This document shows, piece after piece, positions 1-8,526 of a stretch of 48,166 bases of DNA (positions are counted from its first letter, which is position 1; each line of letters starts with the position of its first letter). The position numbers and the translations under genes are program-made. Origin of the DNA: Terriglobales bacterium (GTDB lineage: Bacteria; Acidobacteriota; Terriglobia; Terriglobales; Acidobacteriaceae); NCBI GenBank assembly GCA_025934735.1, contig JAICWP010000030.1, positions 1-48,166 of the forward strand, read 5' to 3'. The notes beneath the pieces were generated by a model. The model saw nothing but the letters and a program-made list of their open reading frames with translations, did no database searches and was not told the DNA's origin.

Positions 1-121
1 ATACTCAAGGATTATGTGGAGGATGTTCTAGCGGACCATCCCCACGCGCGTGGGGAGAACGTGCCGGCCGGAATGGCGGTGCGGCCCGGAATCGGACCAT
101 CCCCACGCGCGTGGGGAGAAC
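1..121 (-). CRISPR. CRISPR array 1, leader-proximal end (type I-E)
   Basis: Two identical 29-bp repeats are seen at 32-60 and 93-121, separated by a 32-bp spacer (61-92). A 31-nt piece of a further spacer reaches the left edge. Compared with type I-E repeats, the sense strand is the minus strand: it starts GTTCTCCCCAC, has loop GCGC, then GTGGGGATGGTCCG. The leader end therefore faces cas2 and transcription runs off the window. Only 17 nt separate the first repeat from the cas2 stop codon. The two identical repeats contrast with the variable repeats of array 2 and suggest this is the more recently extended array (inference). Confidence 0.95.
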
Positions 122-138
122 TCTGGCTTTTAAAAGAC

Positions 139-468
139 TTAGCTGAAATCTGCGGAGAAAAAGTCGTCCGTTGGCCCAGTCCGGCTCTCCTCGTTCCATT
201 TCTCGGCCACCATCCACAGCCCGCTGACCTCAACACCCTTACGCTCGGTTGGGCCAATAGTTTCGATCTTGTATCCTTGACAATTTGGATAGCTGCTCAC
301 GATCAGAAGTCCGACGCCGAACGCATTGCGTCTGATGTACTCGACTGTTTTCTCATGCGTGCGGCGGTTGAGCGTACCCACAAAGACATTAGGGCGCGGC
401 TCGATAAACCAGCGTTTCAGCATTCCGCGAATGGCATCGGGCGTATCGTGAGCGACTATGACTGTCAC
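139..468 (-). CDS. cas2: CRISPR-associated endonuclease Cas2, type I-E
   Basis: Cas2 forms the central dimer of the Cas1-Cas2 integrase that inserts new spacers at the leader end of the array. The 109-residue protein opens MTVIVAHDTPDAIRG and has the RRWFIEP-like and VFVGTLNRRTHEKTVEY segments typical of the type I-E (CasB/CT1978) Cas2 branch. It is somewhat longer than the roughly 95 residues usual for I-E Cas2, with an extra polar C-terminal tail ending DDFFSADFS. It overlaps the end of cas1 by 4 nt (ATGA) and is the last gene of the operon. Because only 17 nt lie between its stop and the first repeat, the array leader must overlap the DNA for this tail. Confidence 0.95.
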   Translation of the reverse strand: MTVIVAHDTPDAIRGMLKRWFIEPRPNVFVGTLNRRTHEKTVEYIRRNAFGVGLLIVSSYPNCQGYKIETIGPTERKGVEVSGLWMVAEKWNEESRTGPTDDFFSADFS

Positions 469-1298
469 AGGAATAATTCCTCCAAGTCCTTCGGAATTCT
501 TTGTAGCAGCTTTTCGTGTTCCACTCGTTCCTTGAGCAGCGTGCGAACCACTTCTCCGTTGTCATCGGGATTTTGACTGATGGCCTGGAAAGCCGCTGGG
601 AAGGTGATGAACTCCTTGTAGAGATCAGCTACATCGTAAATGAAGGGCAGCGTACCACCTTCGTGAATGAAACCCAGGGACGGCAGGTAACCTAGGGAGC
701 AGAGCACTGCGGCGCACAAGGCATAGAGGCTGGCGTTGGCAACAGACAGCGCACGGTTGATATTGTCGGCCAAATTCCAATTTGACTTGTCGTAATTGCG
801 TCCCTTCCATGTAACGCCGTACTGCTGGCCAAGCTCAGCATACTTGGCGCGCACGCGCAGACCTTCCATGCCGCGCAACTCCGTAACGGAATACGCCTGT
901 ACATCTACACCGGGAAATCGTCGGACAAACATGCGGCGGGCTATATCGGCACGCCTCTTCTTGTCGGCCCAAGCGGCTGCGTGTTTGCGTGGCATTGAGT
1001 TGTTGTTATTGGGGGTGATCCCAAACGCATAGAACCGCATCCCATCTTGGCCAATCCAGCAGACGGGAGTATTGGAATCGGCGCAGGCTTTCATGGCCGC
1101 GTGTGTGACCGTCGTACCTGGCCCTAGCAATACTGCTGACAGCGTAGCGACTGGCAGACGGTACACAAGACGGTCCGCACCGATCCACTTAATGCTGGAA
1201 TCATCCACTTCCAGTCGCCCGTGTTCGAGGTAAATGGGTGTCCACCTATCCTTCGCCGGTGTCAAAGTCTCTAACGGTGGTTTCTCGAATATGGGCAT
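465..1298 (-). CDS. cas1: CRISPR-associated endonuclease/integrase Cas1, type I-E
   Basis: Catalytic subunit of the spacer-acquisition complex: a metal-dependent integrase that joins prespacers to the leader-repeat junction. The 277-residue length matches the I-E family. Metal ligands expected from the family are visible: E145 in RGMEGLR, H212 in LGFIHEG, and D222/D225 in YDVADLYKEF, each offset by four from the E. coli residues. The start ATG at 1298 follows the cas5 stop by 12 nt, and the gene overlaps cas2 by 4 nt, so it is co-transcribed with the interference genes. All catalytic residues are intact, so acquisition looks possible. Confidence 0.96.
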   Translation of the reverse strand: MPIFEKPPLETLTPAKDRWTPIYLEHGRLEVDDSSIKWIGADRLVYRLPVATLSAVLLGPGTTVTHAAMKACADSNTPVCWIGQDGMRFYAFGITPNNNNSMPRKHAAAWADKKRRADIARRMFVRRFPGVDVQAYSVTELRGMEGLRVRAKYAELGQQYGVTWKGRNYDKSNWNLADNINRALSVANASLYALCAAVLCSLGYLPSLGFIHEGGTLPFIYDVADLYKEFITFPAAFQAISQNPDDNGEVVRTLLKERVEHEKLLQRIPKDLEELFL

Positions 1299-1310
1299 GG
1301 CAAGGCGATG

Positions 1311-2018
1311 CTAGCTTACAACTGTCGCGTGCCCGGGTTTCAGGGCGATGCGGCGGACGGCAAATCGACGTCCGATGGGACCGCTGCTGCTGCCATCGCC
1401 GAAGCTGAGTGGCTGATCGCTAATCGAATCCGTGCCTTCAGCGAATTCTGTAACTTCGGTTACAGTGGTGAAGTCGTCAACCGATTTATTGGCAATTAGC
1501 TCTCGTTGAGCTTCGAGTTCCGTATTGAACAACCCACGAAAGATTGGCTCCGCCGGGATGCAACTCTTACGACCGAACCAAACACCCCATATCGGATTCT
1601 GGAGCGCCGTGGCGGCACGCTCCAGAACGAGTCGGTCACCTGTCAGAATTATTCCAAAACGGGCGTCAAGCAGGTACTGACGGTGGGTTACAACAGCATC
1701 TTTGCTAGGGACGCCACTTGCGCGGCGAGTGTTGAGCACCGTGTGGTAATCATCAAGGCGAGTGACAGGCGGCGGTTCGTCAGAACCGGGGGCCTCGCGC
1801 GGGATGGCGATACTGCTCATCCTAAGCGTCGCTAGTTGCTGAAGCATAGCGCGCTCTTCAACCGAGCCTTTGGCCAAGCCCATGGCAGCAGCGATTAAGC
1901 CGACAATGCCGCTCTTGGTCGGGTGTAACGCCGTGGTACGACGCTGAAAACGACTGGCGAACCCCCACGATTGCAGTGGGCCATCCAACAGCAGCGCCAC
2001 ATACGCCGTATCAGACAT
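1311..2018 (-). CDS. cas5e: Cascade subunit Cas5e (CasD)
   Basis: Cas5 caps the 5-prime handle of crRNA in the type I-E Cascade complex and contacts Cas8e and the Cas7 backbone. The 235-residue protein opens with VALLLDGPLQSWGFASRF, the Cas5 N-terminal strand and GPLQSWG signature, followed by the PTKSGIVGLIAAAMG helix found throughout the family. The gene overlaps cas7 by 8 nt and precedes cas1 by 12 nt. It encodes no endonuclease, as expected because crRNA cutting is done by Cas6e in this subtype. Confidence 0.95.
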   Translation of the reverse strand: MSDTAYVALLLDGPLQSWGFASRFQRRTTALHPTKSGIVGLIAAAMGLAKGSVEERAMLQQLATLRMSSIAIPREAPGSDEPPPVTRLDDYHTVLNTRRASGVPSKDAVVTHRQYLLDARFGIILTGDRLVLERAATALQNPIWGVWFGRKSCIPAEPIFRGLFNTELEAQRELIANKSVDDFTTVTEVTEFAEGTDSISDQPLSFGDGSSSGPIGRRFAVRRIALKPGHATVVS

Positions 2019-3075
2019 GGCTAAGTATCTCCCTGCAGAATTGGTCGAGCGGCTTATCTGGTATGGCGATTTCCAGGGACGGCTTGATGCTCCAGGTCTC
2101 CTTCAACTGTTTGTGATGCTCCTTTAGCGCCGCAATGGAGGCTTCCATCAGCCCGTTCTTGGGGCGAACCGGATTCTCAAAGGCATTTACCAACTGCAGT
2201 GGTTGGCCTTGCTCTTTCACAATGCCAAGCACATAGCCGGGTAACGTGTGGGCATTCATCGAGTTTTTTCGTGCGCCCGGAACCGCCAGAACTGCCGCGC
2301 GCATAAAGGTGTCTATCACCGTCTTGCGTTCCTCGGAGGACAACGCACCCAAGTGAGCGGCATCAGCCAAGAGATCGAGATTCAGAGCGACATAACGATA
2401 GTAGGTAGCCGAGGTGAACTCCAGCGTGCCAGTCATCCCCGCGCCAGCTTGTTCCTCTGGTTGGAGGTCATCCACTGCCGAGAAAAAATCAATGTCATTG
2501 TCGGCTTTATGGGTGGACAATGCATGGCTAAACAGCCCCGCCCCCTCCAAGGTCAGCGAGTGATCGCTGGCGACCATCCGCCCAAAGATGGCAATGTCGG
2601 CGGCATCTTTGAGCGCGGCCGACTTGCACGCTTTAGCGACACCGTTCTGCAACTCTTTCGGCTTGGGGTCCTTCTTTACAATCTGGGCCAGTTCTTTGGC
2701 AAGAGCATCCACCTCGGCCGGTGAGAGGAACATCAGAGTCTTAACTTTGAGTTCACCTTTTTTTTCTGCTGCCGGGTCCAAGGTAGCCAGATGGTCGCCC
2801 ACAGTCTTGGCGATCTCGGTGGTCCTTGCCGATGCCACACCGTGCTTCTTCAGCGCATCGGCCAACGGCTCGATAATCAGGCGGCTCCGGTTGCCGGCAA
2901 ATAGGTTTGGTGAGAGCTTTTGCGCTTGTTCGCGAATCGCTCGCTTCAGACACTGGCTGGAGATGCGGGCGCGAGTTGTGCCACCGAAAATAGCGGTTTT
3001 GGGTGCACCGACATCATCACGGTTTAAACACGAAACAGGGAATGACTGCAGGATATGCAGCTCTACAAGTTTCAT
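2011..3075 (-). CDS. cas7e: Cascade backbone subunit Cas7e (CasC)
   Basis: Cas7 forms the six-copy backbone that holds the crRNA spacer in Cascade. I start it at the ATG at 3075 (MKLVELHILQSFPVSCLNRD) because an AGGAG ribosome-binding site lies 7 nt upstream; an in-frame ATG at 3102 would only add a basic peptide overlapping the cas6e end. The 354 residues include the family segments VGAPKTAIFGG and RISSQCLKRAIR near the N-terminus and a C-terminal LPGYVLGIVKEQGQPLQLVNAFE. This is the only cas gene here with its own clear Shine-Dalgarno site separated from the gene upstream, fitting the need for excess Cas7 (inference). Confidence 0.95.
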   Translation of the reverse strand: MKLVELHILQSFPVSCLNRDDVGAPKTAIFGGTTRARISSQCLKRAIREQAQKLSPNLFAGNRSRLIIEPLADALKKHGVASARTTEIAKTVGDHLATLDPAAEKKGELKVKTLMFLSPAEVDALAKELAQIVKKDPKPKELQNGVAKACKSAALKDAADIAIFGRMVASDHSLTLEGAGLFSHALSTHKADNDIDFFSAVDDLQPEEQAGAGMTGTLEFTSATYYRYVALNLDLLADAAHLGALSSEERKTVIDTFMRAAVLAVPGARKNSMNAHTLPGYVLGIVKEQGQPLQLVNAFENPVRPKNGLMEASIAALKEHHKQLKETWSIKPSLEIAIPDKPLDQFCREILSHV

Positions 3076-3098
3076 GCATGCTCCTTTTTGTTTGTTCC

Positions 3099-3728
3099 TC
3101 ATGAAATTGGCGCAATCATCAGCAACCCGAAGCCGAATGCCTTTGCTGAGCCGATACCGCGCGTGAATGTTTGCTGAAATTTTGCCGCGTTGGTCACTGT
3201 CAACCCGCCCTGAAACTCTACCGCGCTGTGCAGCCCTGATATGCCATTTTTCTCAAAGTACTCGCGGCCACGCGAAAAGATACGCAGTCTTTCTTCATCT
3301 AGGGAAAACCCACCGTGCTCGCCTTTGCGGATAATCCAGGCAACCAGTTCATCCCGGGTGCGCAAAGGGATGCGCTTTCCGTTCTTCGTCGGACTGCCGT
3401 CGGGTTTCAGCCTGGTTACTTTCTTCGTCGGGTTTGCACAGAGCTGAAAAACATATTGGCGGCGGGTGAAATATGTATCGGGAATCGCTCTTGTTTTCCA
3501 GCTTTCTGGATCAGCCGGGCACCAGTCGGGCCGCACCGGCAGCACGGGAGAGACGATCAGCAGGCGAAAGCCCTCGCGGCATCGGTCGAGGCGGGTCAGA
3601 AAATCGCGTTGTTTACCGTCGTGTCCGGGAAAGGACTTCCAGACTGCCTGATGCCAGTCGTAACAATCTCGTAAGGGCAATCGTGCAGCGGTGGCAAAAT
3701 CTATGGTGACTTGGGTGAGATGTGTCAT
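3099..3728 (-). CDS. cas6e: crRNA-processing endoribonuclease Cas6e (CasE)
   Basis: Cas6e cuts the pre-crRNA at the 3-prime base of each repeat hairpin and stays bound to the 3-prime handle. The start is taken at the ATG at 3728 (MTHLTQVTIDF), which overlaps the cse2 stop by 4 nt. An upstream start at 3761 would run further into cse2. The 209-residue protein carries the early YDWHQAVWKSFPG segment, with H26 the likely general catalytic histidine, and the C-terminal glycine-rich loop GIGSAKAFGFGLL that binds the repeat stem. It lies between cse2 and cas7 rather than after cas5 as in E. coli. Confidence 0.94.
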   Translation of the reverse strand: MTHLTQVTIDFATAARLPLRDCYDWHQAVWKSFPGHDGKQRDFLTRLDRCREGFRLLIVSPVLPVRPDWCPADPESWKTRAIPDTYFTRRQYVFQLCANPTKKVTRLKPDGSPTKNGKRIPLRTRDELVAWIIRKGEHGGFSLDEERLRIFSRGREYFEKNGISGLHSAVEFQGGLTVTNAAKFQQTFTRGIGSAKAFGFGLLMIAPIS

Positions 3729-4207
3729 AGTGCGGCCACCGAATCCTCGACAACGCCCCAATATTCACGCGCCCAGCATGCTTTCACGTTATGGCTCCAG
3801 TAACAAAGATCGATGAATAACCGCTCGTAGTTGACCGGTATCGCTCTGGCCTTGGCAGCGAGGATAACTGGACGCAATCGCTCGCAAATCTCATGTCGGT
3901 CGCAGGAGAGCAATCGCCGGAACCGGCCATCGAAGCTGTTGTTCTCGGTGCTAAGGCGGCGGCAAGTCATTCCGAGACTACCGGTCTGGGTTTCGTCAGG
4001 ATGGTAAGCGAATAGGCCAGCGACTGTTTCCATCCGGCGATTGCCAATTCCTCCGACGTGCCCGAGCCACTGCCAAGCACGGGGCAATTTGGCCGGAGTC
4101 AGCGCGCAGCGCAGATCGGCCATTGCGCCCCGGTCGCTCTTGAGACGTCGCAGATAGGCCAGCAAGCGTACGGCGGCTTCCTGCGGATCTGGTCGATCGG
4201 CGCTCAT
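3725..4207 (-). CDS. cse2: Cascade small subunit Cse2 (CasB, Cas11)
   Basis: Cse2 dimers form the belly of type I-E Cascade and stabilise the target R-loop. The 160-residue, arginine-rich helical protein shows the family's early LRRLKSDRGAMADLRCALTP segment and the later NYERLFIDLCYW motif. It overlaps cas8e by 4 nt upstream and cas6e by 4 nt downstream, so translation of the three is coupled. Length and basic character are typical of the family. Confidence 0.92.
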   Translation of the reverse strand: MSADRPDPQEAAVRLLAYLRRLKSDRGAMADLRCALTPAKLPRAWQWLGHVGGIGNRRMETVAGLFAYHPDETQTGSLGMTCRRLSTENNSFDGRFRRLLSCDRHEICERLRPVILAAKARAIPVNYERLFIDLCYWSHNVKACWAREYWGVVEDSVAAL

Positions 4208-5754
4208 GTTTCAGCCACCTCTTCGTTTTCATCCTCAGCTTGTCCGGCCGGAACGGCGAATAATGCATTGAGGCCTAGCGCATACGCACGCATCTGGCGG
4301 GGTGTCTCGTGGGCGCAGGCGTGCTCATACGCGCGGCGGGCGGCTCTCCATACCGACTTGCCCCAGGCGGTGTTCTGCCACAAGTGTTTCAAGCCTAAGC
4401 TTGCGGGAGTAGCGGCGGCTTCTAGCAGGTACGGCACGCAAAGCTCCATTTCAGTCCAAAACTGTGCGGCGGCCTTCCCCTGGATTTGCTCCCGACGGCT
4501 CTTCATTTCGGGCCGGTCAAGATGGTCACCTAGTTCCTTGTGATAGACCGAGATGGCTCGCCTCACACGAAACTCCGTAGTCTCGGCCAGTCGCACACCG
4601 CGTTCGTAAGCCATCTGGCTTGTTTCCTCCAGCATTGCGGCTGGAACGTGGAACACGGACTCAACCGTGTCTACCGGTTTGGCTCGTTTCGCCACAAGGC
4701 CGCCCGTCCAAAGATCAAAAGCCGCCTCTCGGTCGGAGATGTTCTGCATCGCGGCAGGGCCGCCGGGCTTCTCGCCGACAGCTCTGACAGTCAACGAGTG
4801 TAGTTCACGCCACATGGCCTTTTCGAGGGATGCCGCCAACACAACACGCGTCGGTTGTCCGTTCTGCTGCCTAGTGACAATCGTAGCCGAGGGCTCGCGC
4901 CAACCATCGGCATCGGTCTCATACTCCAATCCATTCGCGAGAATGAGGCTCCTGCCATCTTCACTGAGCCAGATGGCGCGAGCCAGCGGAACAAGTCTTC
5001 CCACATAGGTTCGAGTTGAATTCTGCACCGATTCGGCATCATCCAGCGCCTGGGGCATCGATTCCCAGATCGGTCTGCCCCAGGAGTTAGCGCCTAAAAA
5101 GTTTTCGACCTGCTGTTTGGTGATGAGGTTTTTGTGGAGCGTGGCGAGCAGATTGTCGCCCCGGAGCAGCGCATGTAACATCCCGCCAGACAAACAAGGA
5201 GCATGCTCGCTCGACCCAGCTCCGAGTGTTTCCTTCCCATTCCACAATCCCACGCCAATGCGACCACTGGGCGAAAAGCACTGGAAAGTTATTAGCATTA
5301 ATGCGAGTTCGCCCGAGGCGAAGGCGCGTTCCGAGCCGCCCGAATTATCAAACAGTGTCGTATTGTTGCCCGTGGCCAACGCGATATCGAGCTTGCTTGT
5401 TGAGCTCCCTTCGTCGCCCTCTGCGTTCGGTTTGCTCGCACTTAGCTTGGCGACCTGCAAGAACCGCTGACCCCTACCGAACAACTCGAACGTGCGCTGC
5501 CAACGGGCCAAGTAATCAATGGCTGACGGCACTATGCGTTCCCGGCACACCTTCCAGTCATCATAATCAGGGGGGCCATCGAGTGCTGCCTGCCCGATGC
5601 AAATCAGCAGTCGCATCAGGGCGATGCGTTCATGCGGGCGGACCGCCAACTCGCGAACGTTCGCACCGTGCTCGAACGCCTCACGCAAACTGAGACTTCC
5701 CGGTTTGCCGTCATTCCAAATAACTGGTATCCACGCGTCAGTCGTAAGGTTCAT
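4204..5754 (-). CDS. cas8e: Cascade large subunit Cas8e (Cse1, CasA)
   Basis: Cas8e recognises the PAM, helps open target DNA and recruits Cas3. The start is taken at ATG 5754 because the protein then opens MNLTTDAWIPVIW, the usual first residues of the family; an ORF extension to 5805 lies wholly inside cas3. The 516 residues are normal for the subtype. The gene overlaps cas3 by 17 nt and cse2 by 4 nt. The C-terminus ends in an acidic tail (EDENEEVAET). Confidence 0.95.
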   Translation of the reverse strand: MNLTTDAWIPVIWNDGKPGSLSLREAFEHGANVRELAVRPHERIALMRLLICIGQAALDGPPDYDDWKVCRERIVPSAIDYLARWQRTFELFGRGQRFLQVAKLSASKPNAEGDEGSSTSKLDIALATGNNTTLFDNSGGSERAFASGELALMLITFQCFSPSGRIGVGLWNGKETLGAGSSEHAPCLSGGMLHALLRGDNLLATLHKNLITKQQVENFLGANSWGRPIWESMPQALDDAESVQNSTRTYVGRLVPLARAIWLSEDGRSLILANGLEYETDADGWREPSATIVTRQQNGQPTRVVLAASLEKAMWRELHSLTVRAVGEKPGGPAAMQNISDREAAFDLWTGGLVAKRAKPVDTVESVFHVPAAMLEETSQMAYERGVRLAETTEFRVRRAISVYHKELGDHLDRPEMKSRREQIQGKAAAQFWTEMELCVPYLLEAAATPASLGLKHLWQNTAWGKSVWRAARRAYEHACAHETPRQMRAYALGLNALFAVPAGQAEDENEEVAET

Positions 5755-8317
5755 CGGGCTCCTGGTAAGGTGAGCGCGCCACACCTCCGTTGTCGATGAT
5801 GACACCCTGGTCGGCCTGATAGGAGAGTCCGGTTTGCTGCCCCTGCCCTAGCCAGCCAATCTTGCCATCTCGCTGCAGCAGTCCAAGAGCGGTTGGCTGT
5901 TCAACCTGATTGGCCAACCAACCCGGGACGTGCGAGAGACCGGCCGCAACTGCCCAGCGCGGTATACGCACGAGATTGCGATAAATCGCTTTGACGGCCT
6001 TAAAGTTCCACTCACGGTCACGGTCATGCGCCGTGATTATAGTGCCGTCGAGCAGGGAAACACGTGCGGAATGCGAGTCGAGCGGCGTGACAGCAGTTGC
6101 TAGAACCACCTGTGCCGTCGGATATGAGCTCAAGCGGGTCTGAACGCCTTCTTCGTCGGGCAAGGGCGGGTTGTTCCAGATGTTTGTCGCATTCAGCGCT
6201 TGCTGGGCCATTTTGGCCTTTTGCTTCTCCAATTGTCGATGAAGTTCCTTCCACCCAGGCGGTTCGTCGGCAATTGGCTCGGCATAGGTCGCCTCGAGGA
6301 TCGGGCGGATTTCGCCCGGTAGAGTGATTGCCTCCTTGCCGCGCCACTGCTGGAGCGAGCGCAAAAGGACGTACGGCGCATAAATACGTGCGCTTTTACC
6401 CAAAGCCTTGCGGAGTTCCTTCTCGCTTGCATCACGCAGGCCGCCCTCATCTATCTCAGGCATCTGAATCCAAATTTCTGGCTGGGAACACGGACGTGTG
6501 TGCCGGTTGTGCCTCCATAACCGGCCGAGCCGTTGGAGCAGCATATCGGTGGGGGCTAGGTCCGTAATTAGCAGATCGGCATCGATATCCACGCTCTGTT
6601 CCGCCACCTGGGTTGCGACCAAGACGCAGCCCTCCGGACGCTTTCTGGAGTCTTTCCCGAGTCGGTTCATCCAGTCGTCCTCAAGTTGTTCGCGGCGAAA
6701 AAAGGGAAAACGCGAGTGGAGCAGCGCGATGCTTGGCCCCCCTTGGAAATTGCTGCTCCGAAGTGCCCGATAGGTCTCCTGCGCCTCATCTACAGTGTTG
6801 CGAATCCAGAGCACACATTCGCCATGGCACGCATGTTCCATGGCGGCTTCAGGTGAGAAAGAGCGAGAGGAGTTGCTTATCCTAATCGTCTTCGGAGGCG
6901 GCGGCGTGCACCCGTCTTCGATGATTGAGGCGGCTGCAGTCGAAACCAGCGGGTATGCCGAGCTAATTGGCTGCGTATCATCCAATCCGAGCAACTCGCG
7001 CCGCCGCTTCCCCGTCAGCGTGGCGGACAAGATGATGATCGAGCACTGCAACTCGCGCAGCCGTTTTACTAGCTCGCCAATGAGCGTGCCGGTGTAAAGA
7101 TCGTAGGTATGCACTTCGTCCAGGATCACCACCTTACCGGCAAGGCCGAACTGACGGACAAAAAAATGCTTAGCTGCCACGATACCGAGCAAGGCTTGGT
7201 CAATAGTGCCAACGCCAAATGCCGCGAGCAGTGATCTTTTAGCTGACGCGAACCAGGAGCGACCGGCACGCACATGCTCCTGTGCTTCAGCATCTGGGCT
7301 GGCCGGGTATAGCCTCGGCGGCGGCTCCGTCTCCACCAGCCAAGACGCGCTGTGAGCCAGCCGTACCTCCGCTGCATCTAGGCAAATCCGCCGAACGAAT
7401 GGCTCTACTCGCAGATGAACCCGGTTGCTGGTCACTTGTGTCGGCAAAGCAAAATAGAGCCCTGTCGCTTTCCCAGCACTCATGAGTTGATATGCCGCCG
7501 CCAGTGCTGCTTCAGTCTTCCCATAGCCCATCGGCGCTTCGATGATGTACACGCCGGGCTCACGGATCATCTGCACGGATGCAGTCTGGACGGTGTTTGC
7601 CTGAGGAATTTCCGGAAACAGGGAAGCGAATCCGTCCAGTTGCCTCATGCGGACGGACCTCCAATTGAGCATGTTTAGCACAATGGGTGCCCGCCTACGT
7701 CGCTCTTGCATATCCCAGCAGACATGTTGCGGGAAATGCGTCTCGTCTGAACCGATCCAGTCCGCCACCGTAATGAGCCCAGCCATGAACCAGTTTATTG
7801 CTCCACCCGGCGGCTGATCGGGTAAAGGCCCAAATTCATTGACGAGGGCTTGTGCCAAGCGGACGCGTTCTTGTTCCCATGGTTCGGACAAATGCACCCG
7901 TTCCCCTTTAATCTTTCCGTGATGTGCACCAACAGCCGCTGCCCATCGGCAAAGCTCGGTCCTGCGGAGTAGACCCTGAACCGTGAATTGACTGATCTTG
8001 GCGTGGTCAGAAACCCGCATGCCCCAACCTTCCGTCAGCGCCCGAGCCCTTAAGGCCCTCTCCACCAACCATGCCTCGCTCTTCACTTGAAATCCGGGCG
8101 ACACTTTGCCGATGTCGTGAAGGGCAGCGAGAGATGCGGCACCGGCTGGGATTAGTTTCAGGAGTTGCGGCGATACCAAGCGCAGAAGCGCTTCAGCCAT
8201 GCAGCCGACGTTCAGGCAGTGATCGCGGACACCGATCCCGGGCTTCCCATCCTTGGCCGTCTTCGCCCAACAATCCTCGTACCGCACAACATCGCCCGCC
8301 GTCGTCACCCTCGACAT
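5738..8317 (-). CDS. cas3: CRISPR-associated helicase/nuclease Cas3
   Basis: Cas3 is recruited to Cascade-bound targets, nicks and then degrades DNA. An N-terminal HD nuclease domain (H33, H67-D68 in ALHDIGK, later HHGK) is followed by a superfamily 2 helicase with Walker A PMGYGKT near residue 265, DEVH box near 399, SATL motif III, and QRLGRLWRH motif VI. The start is set at ATG 8317 (859 residues); a TTG at 8383 would add 22 residues without a ribosome-binding site. It is the first gene of the cas operon and is divergent from the exonuclease gene across about 210 bp that must hold both promoters. All motifs are intact. Confidence 0.95.
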   Translation of the reverse strand: MSRVTTAGDVVRYEDCWAKTAKDGKPGIGVRDHCLNVGCMAEALLRLVSPQLLKLIPAGAASLAALHDIGKVSPGFQVKSEAWLVERALRARALTEGWGMRVSDHAKISQFTVQGLLRRTELCRWAAAVGAHHGKIKGERVHLSEPWEQERVRLAQALVNEFGPLPDQPPGGAINWFMAGLITVADWIGSDETHFPQHVCWDMQERRRRAPIVLNMLNWRSVRMRQLDGFASLFPEIPQANTVQTASVQMIREPGVYIIEAPMGYGKTEAALAAAYQLMSAGKATGLYFALPTQVTSNRVHLRVEPFVRRICLDAAEVRLAHSASWLVETEPPPRLYPASPDAEAQEHVRAGRSWFASAKRSLLAAFGVGTIDQALLGIVAAKHFFVRQFGLAGKVVILDEVHTYDLYTGTLIGELVKRLRELQCSIIILSATLTGKRRRELLGLDDTQPISSAYPLVSTAAASIIEDGCTPPPPKTIRISNSSRSFSPEAAMEHACHGECVLWIRNTVDEAQETYRALRSSNFQGGPSIALLHSRFPFFRREQLEDDWMNRLGKDSRKRPEGCVLVATQVAEQSVDIDADLLITDLAPTDMLLQRLGRLWRHNRHTRPCSQPEIWIQMPEIDEGGLRDASEKELRKALGKSARIYAPYVLLRSLQQWRGKEAITLPGEIRPILEATYAEPIADEPPGWKELHRQLEKQKAKMAQQALNATNIWNNPPLPDEEGVQTRLSSYPTAQVVLATAVTPLDSHSARVSLLDGTIITAHDRDREWNFKAVKAIYRNLVRIPRWAVAAGLSHVPGWLANQVEQPTALGLLQRDGKIGWLGQGQQTGLSYQADQGVIIDNGGVARSPYQEPDEPYD

Positions 8318-8526
8318 TCCATTTCTGATTTTTGGTGCAGGCACGGGTCCAATATTACCAAGGATTGGGTCGACGGGGACCAAAATAGACAGTTCGGCGG
8401 TTCGGCGCTACAGTACGCAAGAGGTTCACACAGGATGCATGACTGCCCATTGAGAAACTGATGTAAGCGGACGTGCGAGCAATCGCCAGTCGTAGAACTA
8501 ATTGGAGGCGGTGGGAGGGAAGCTAC

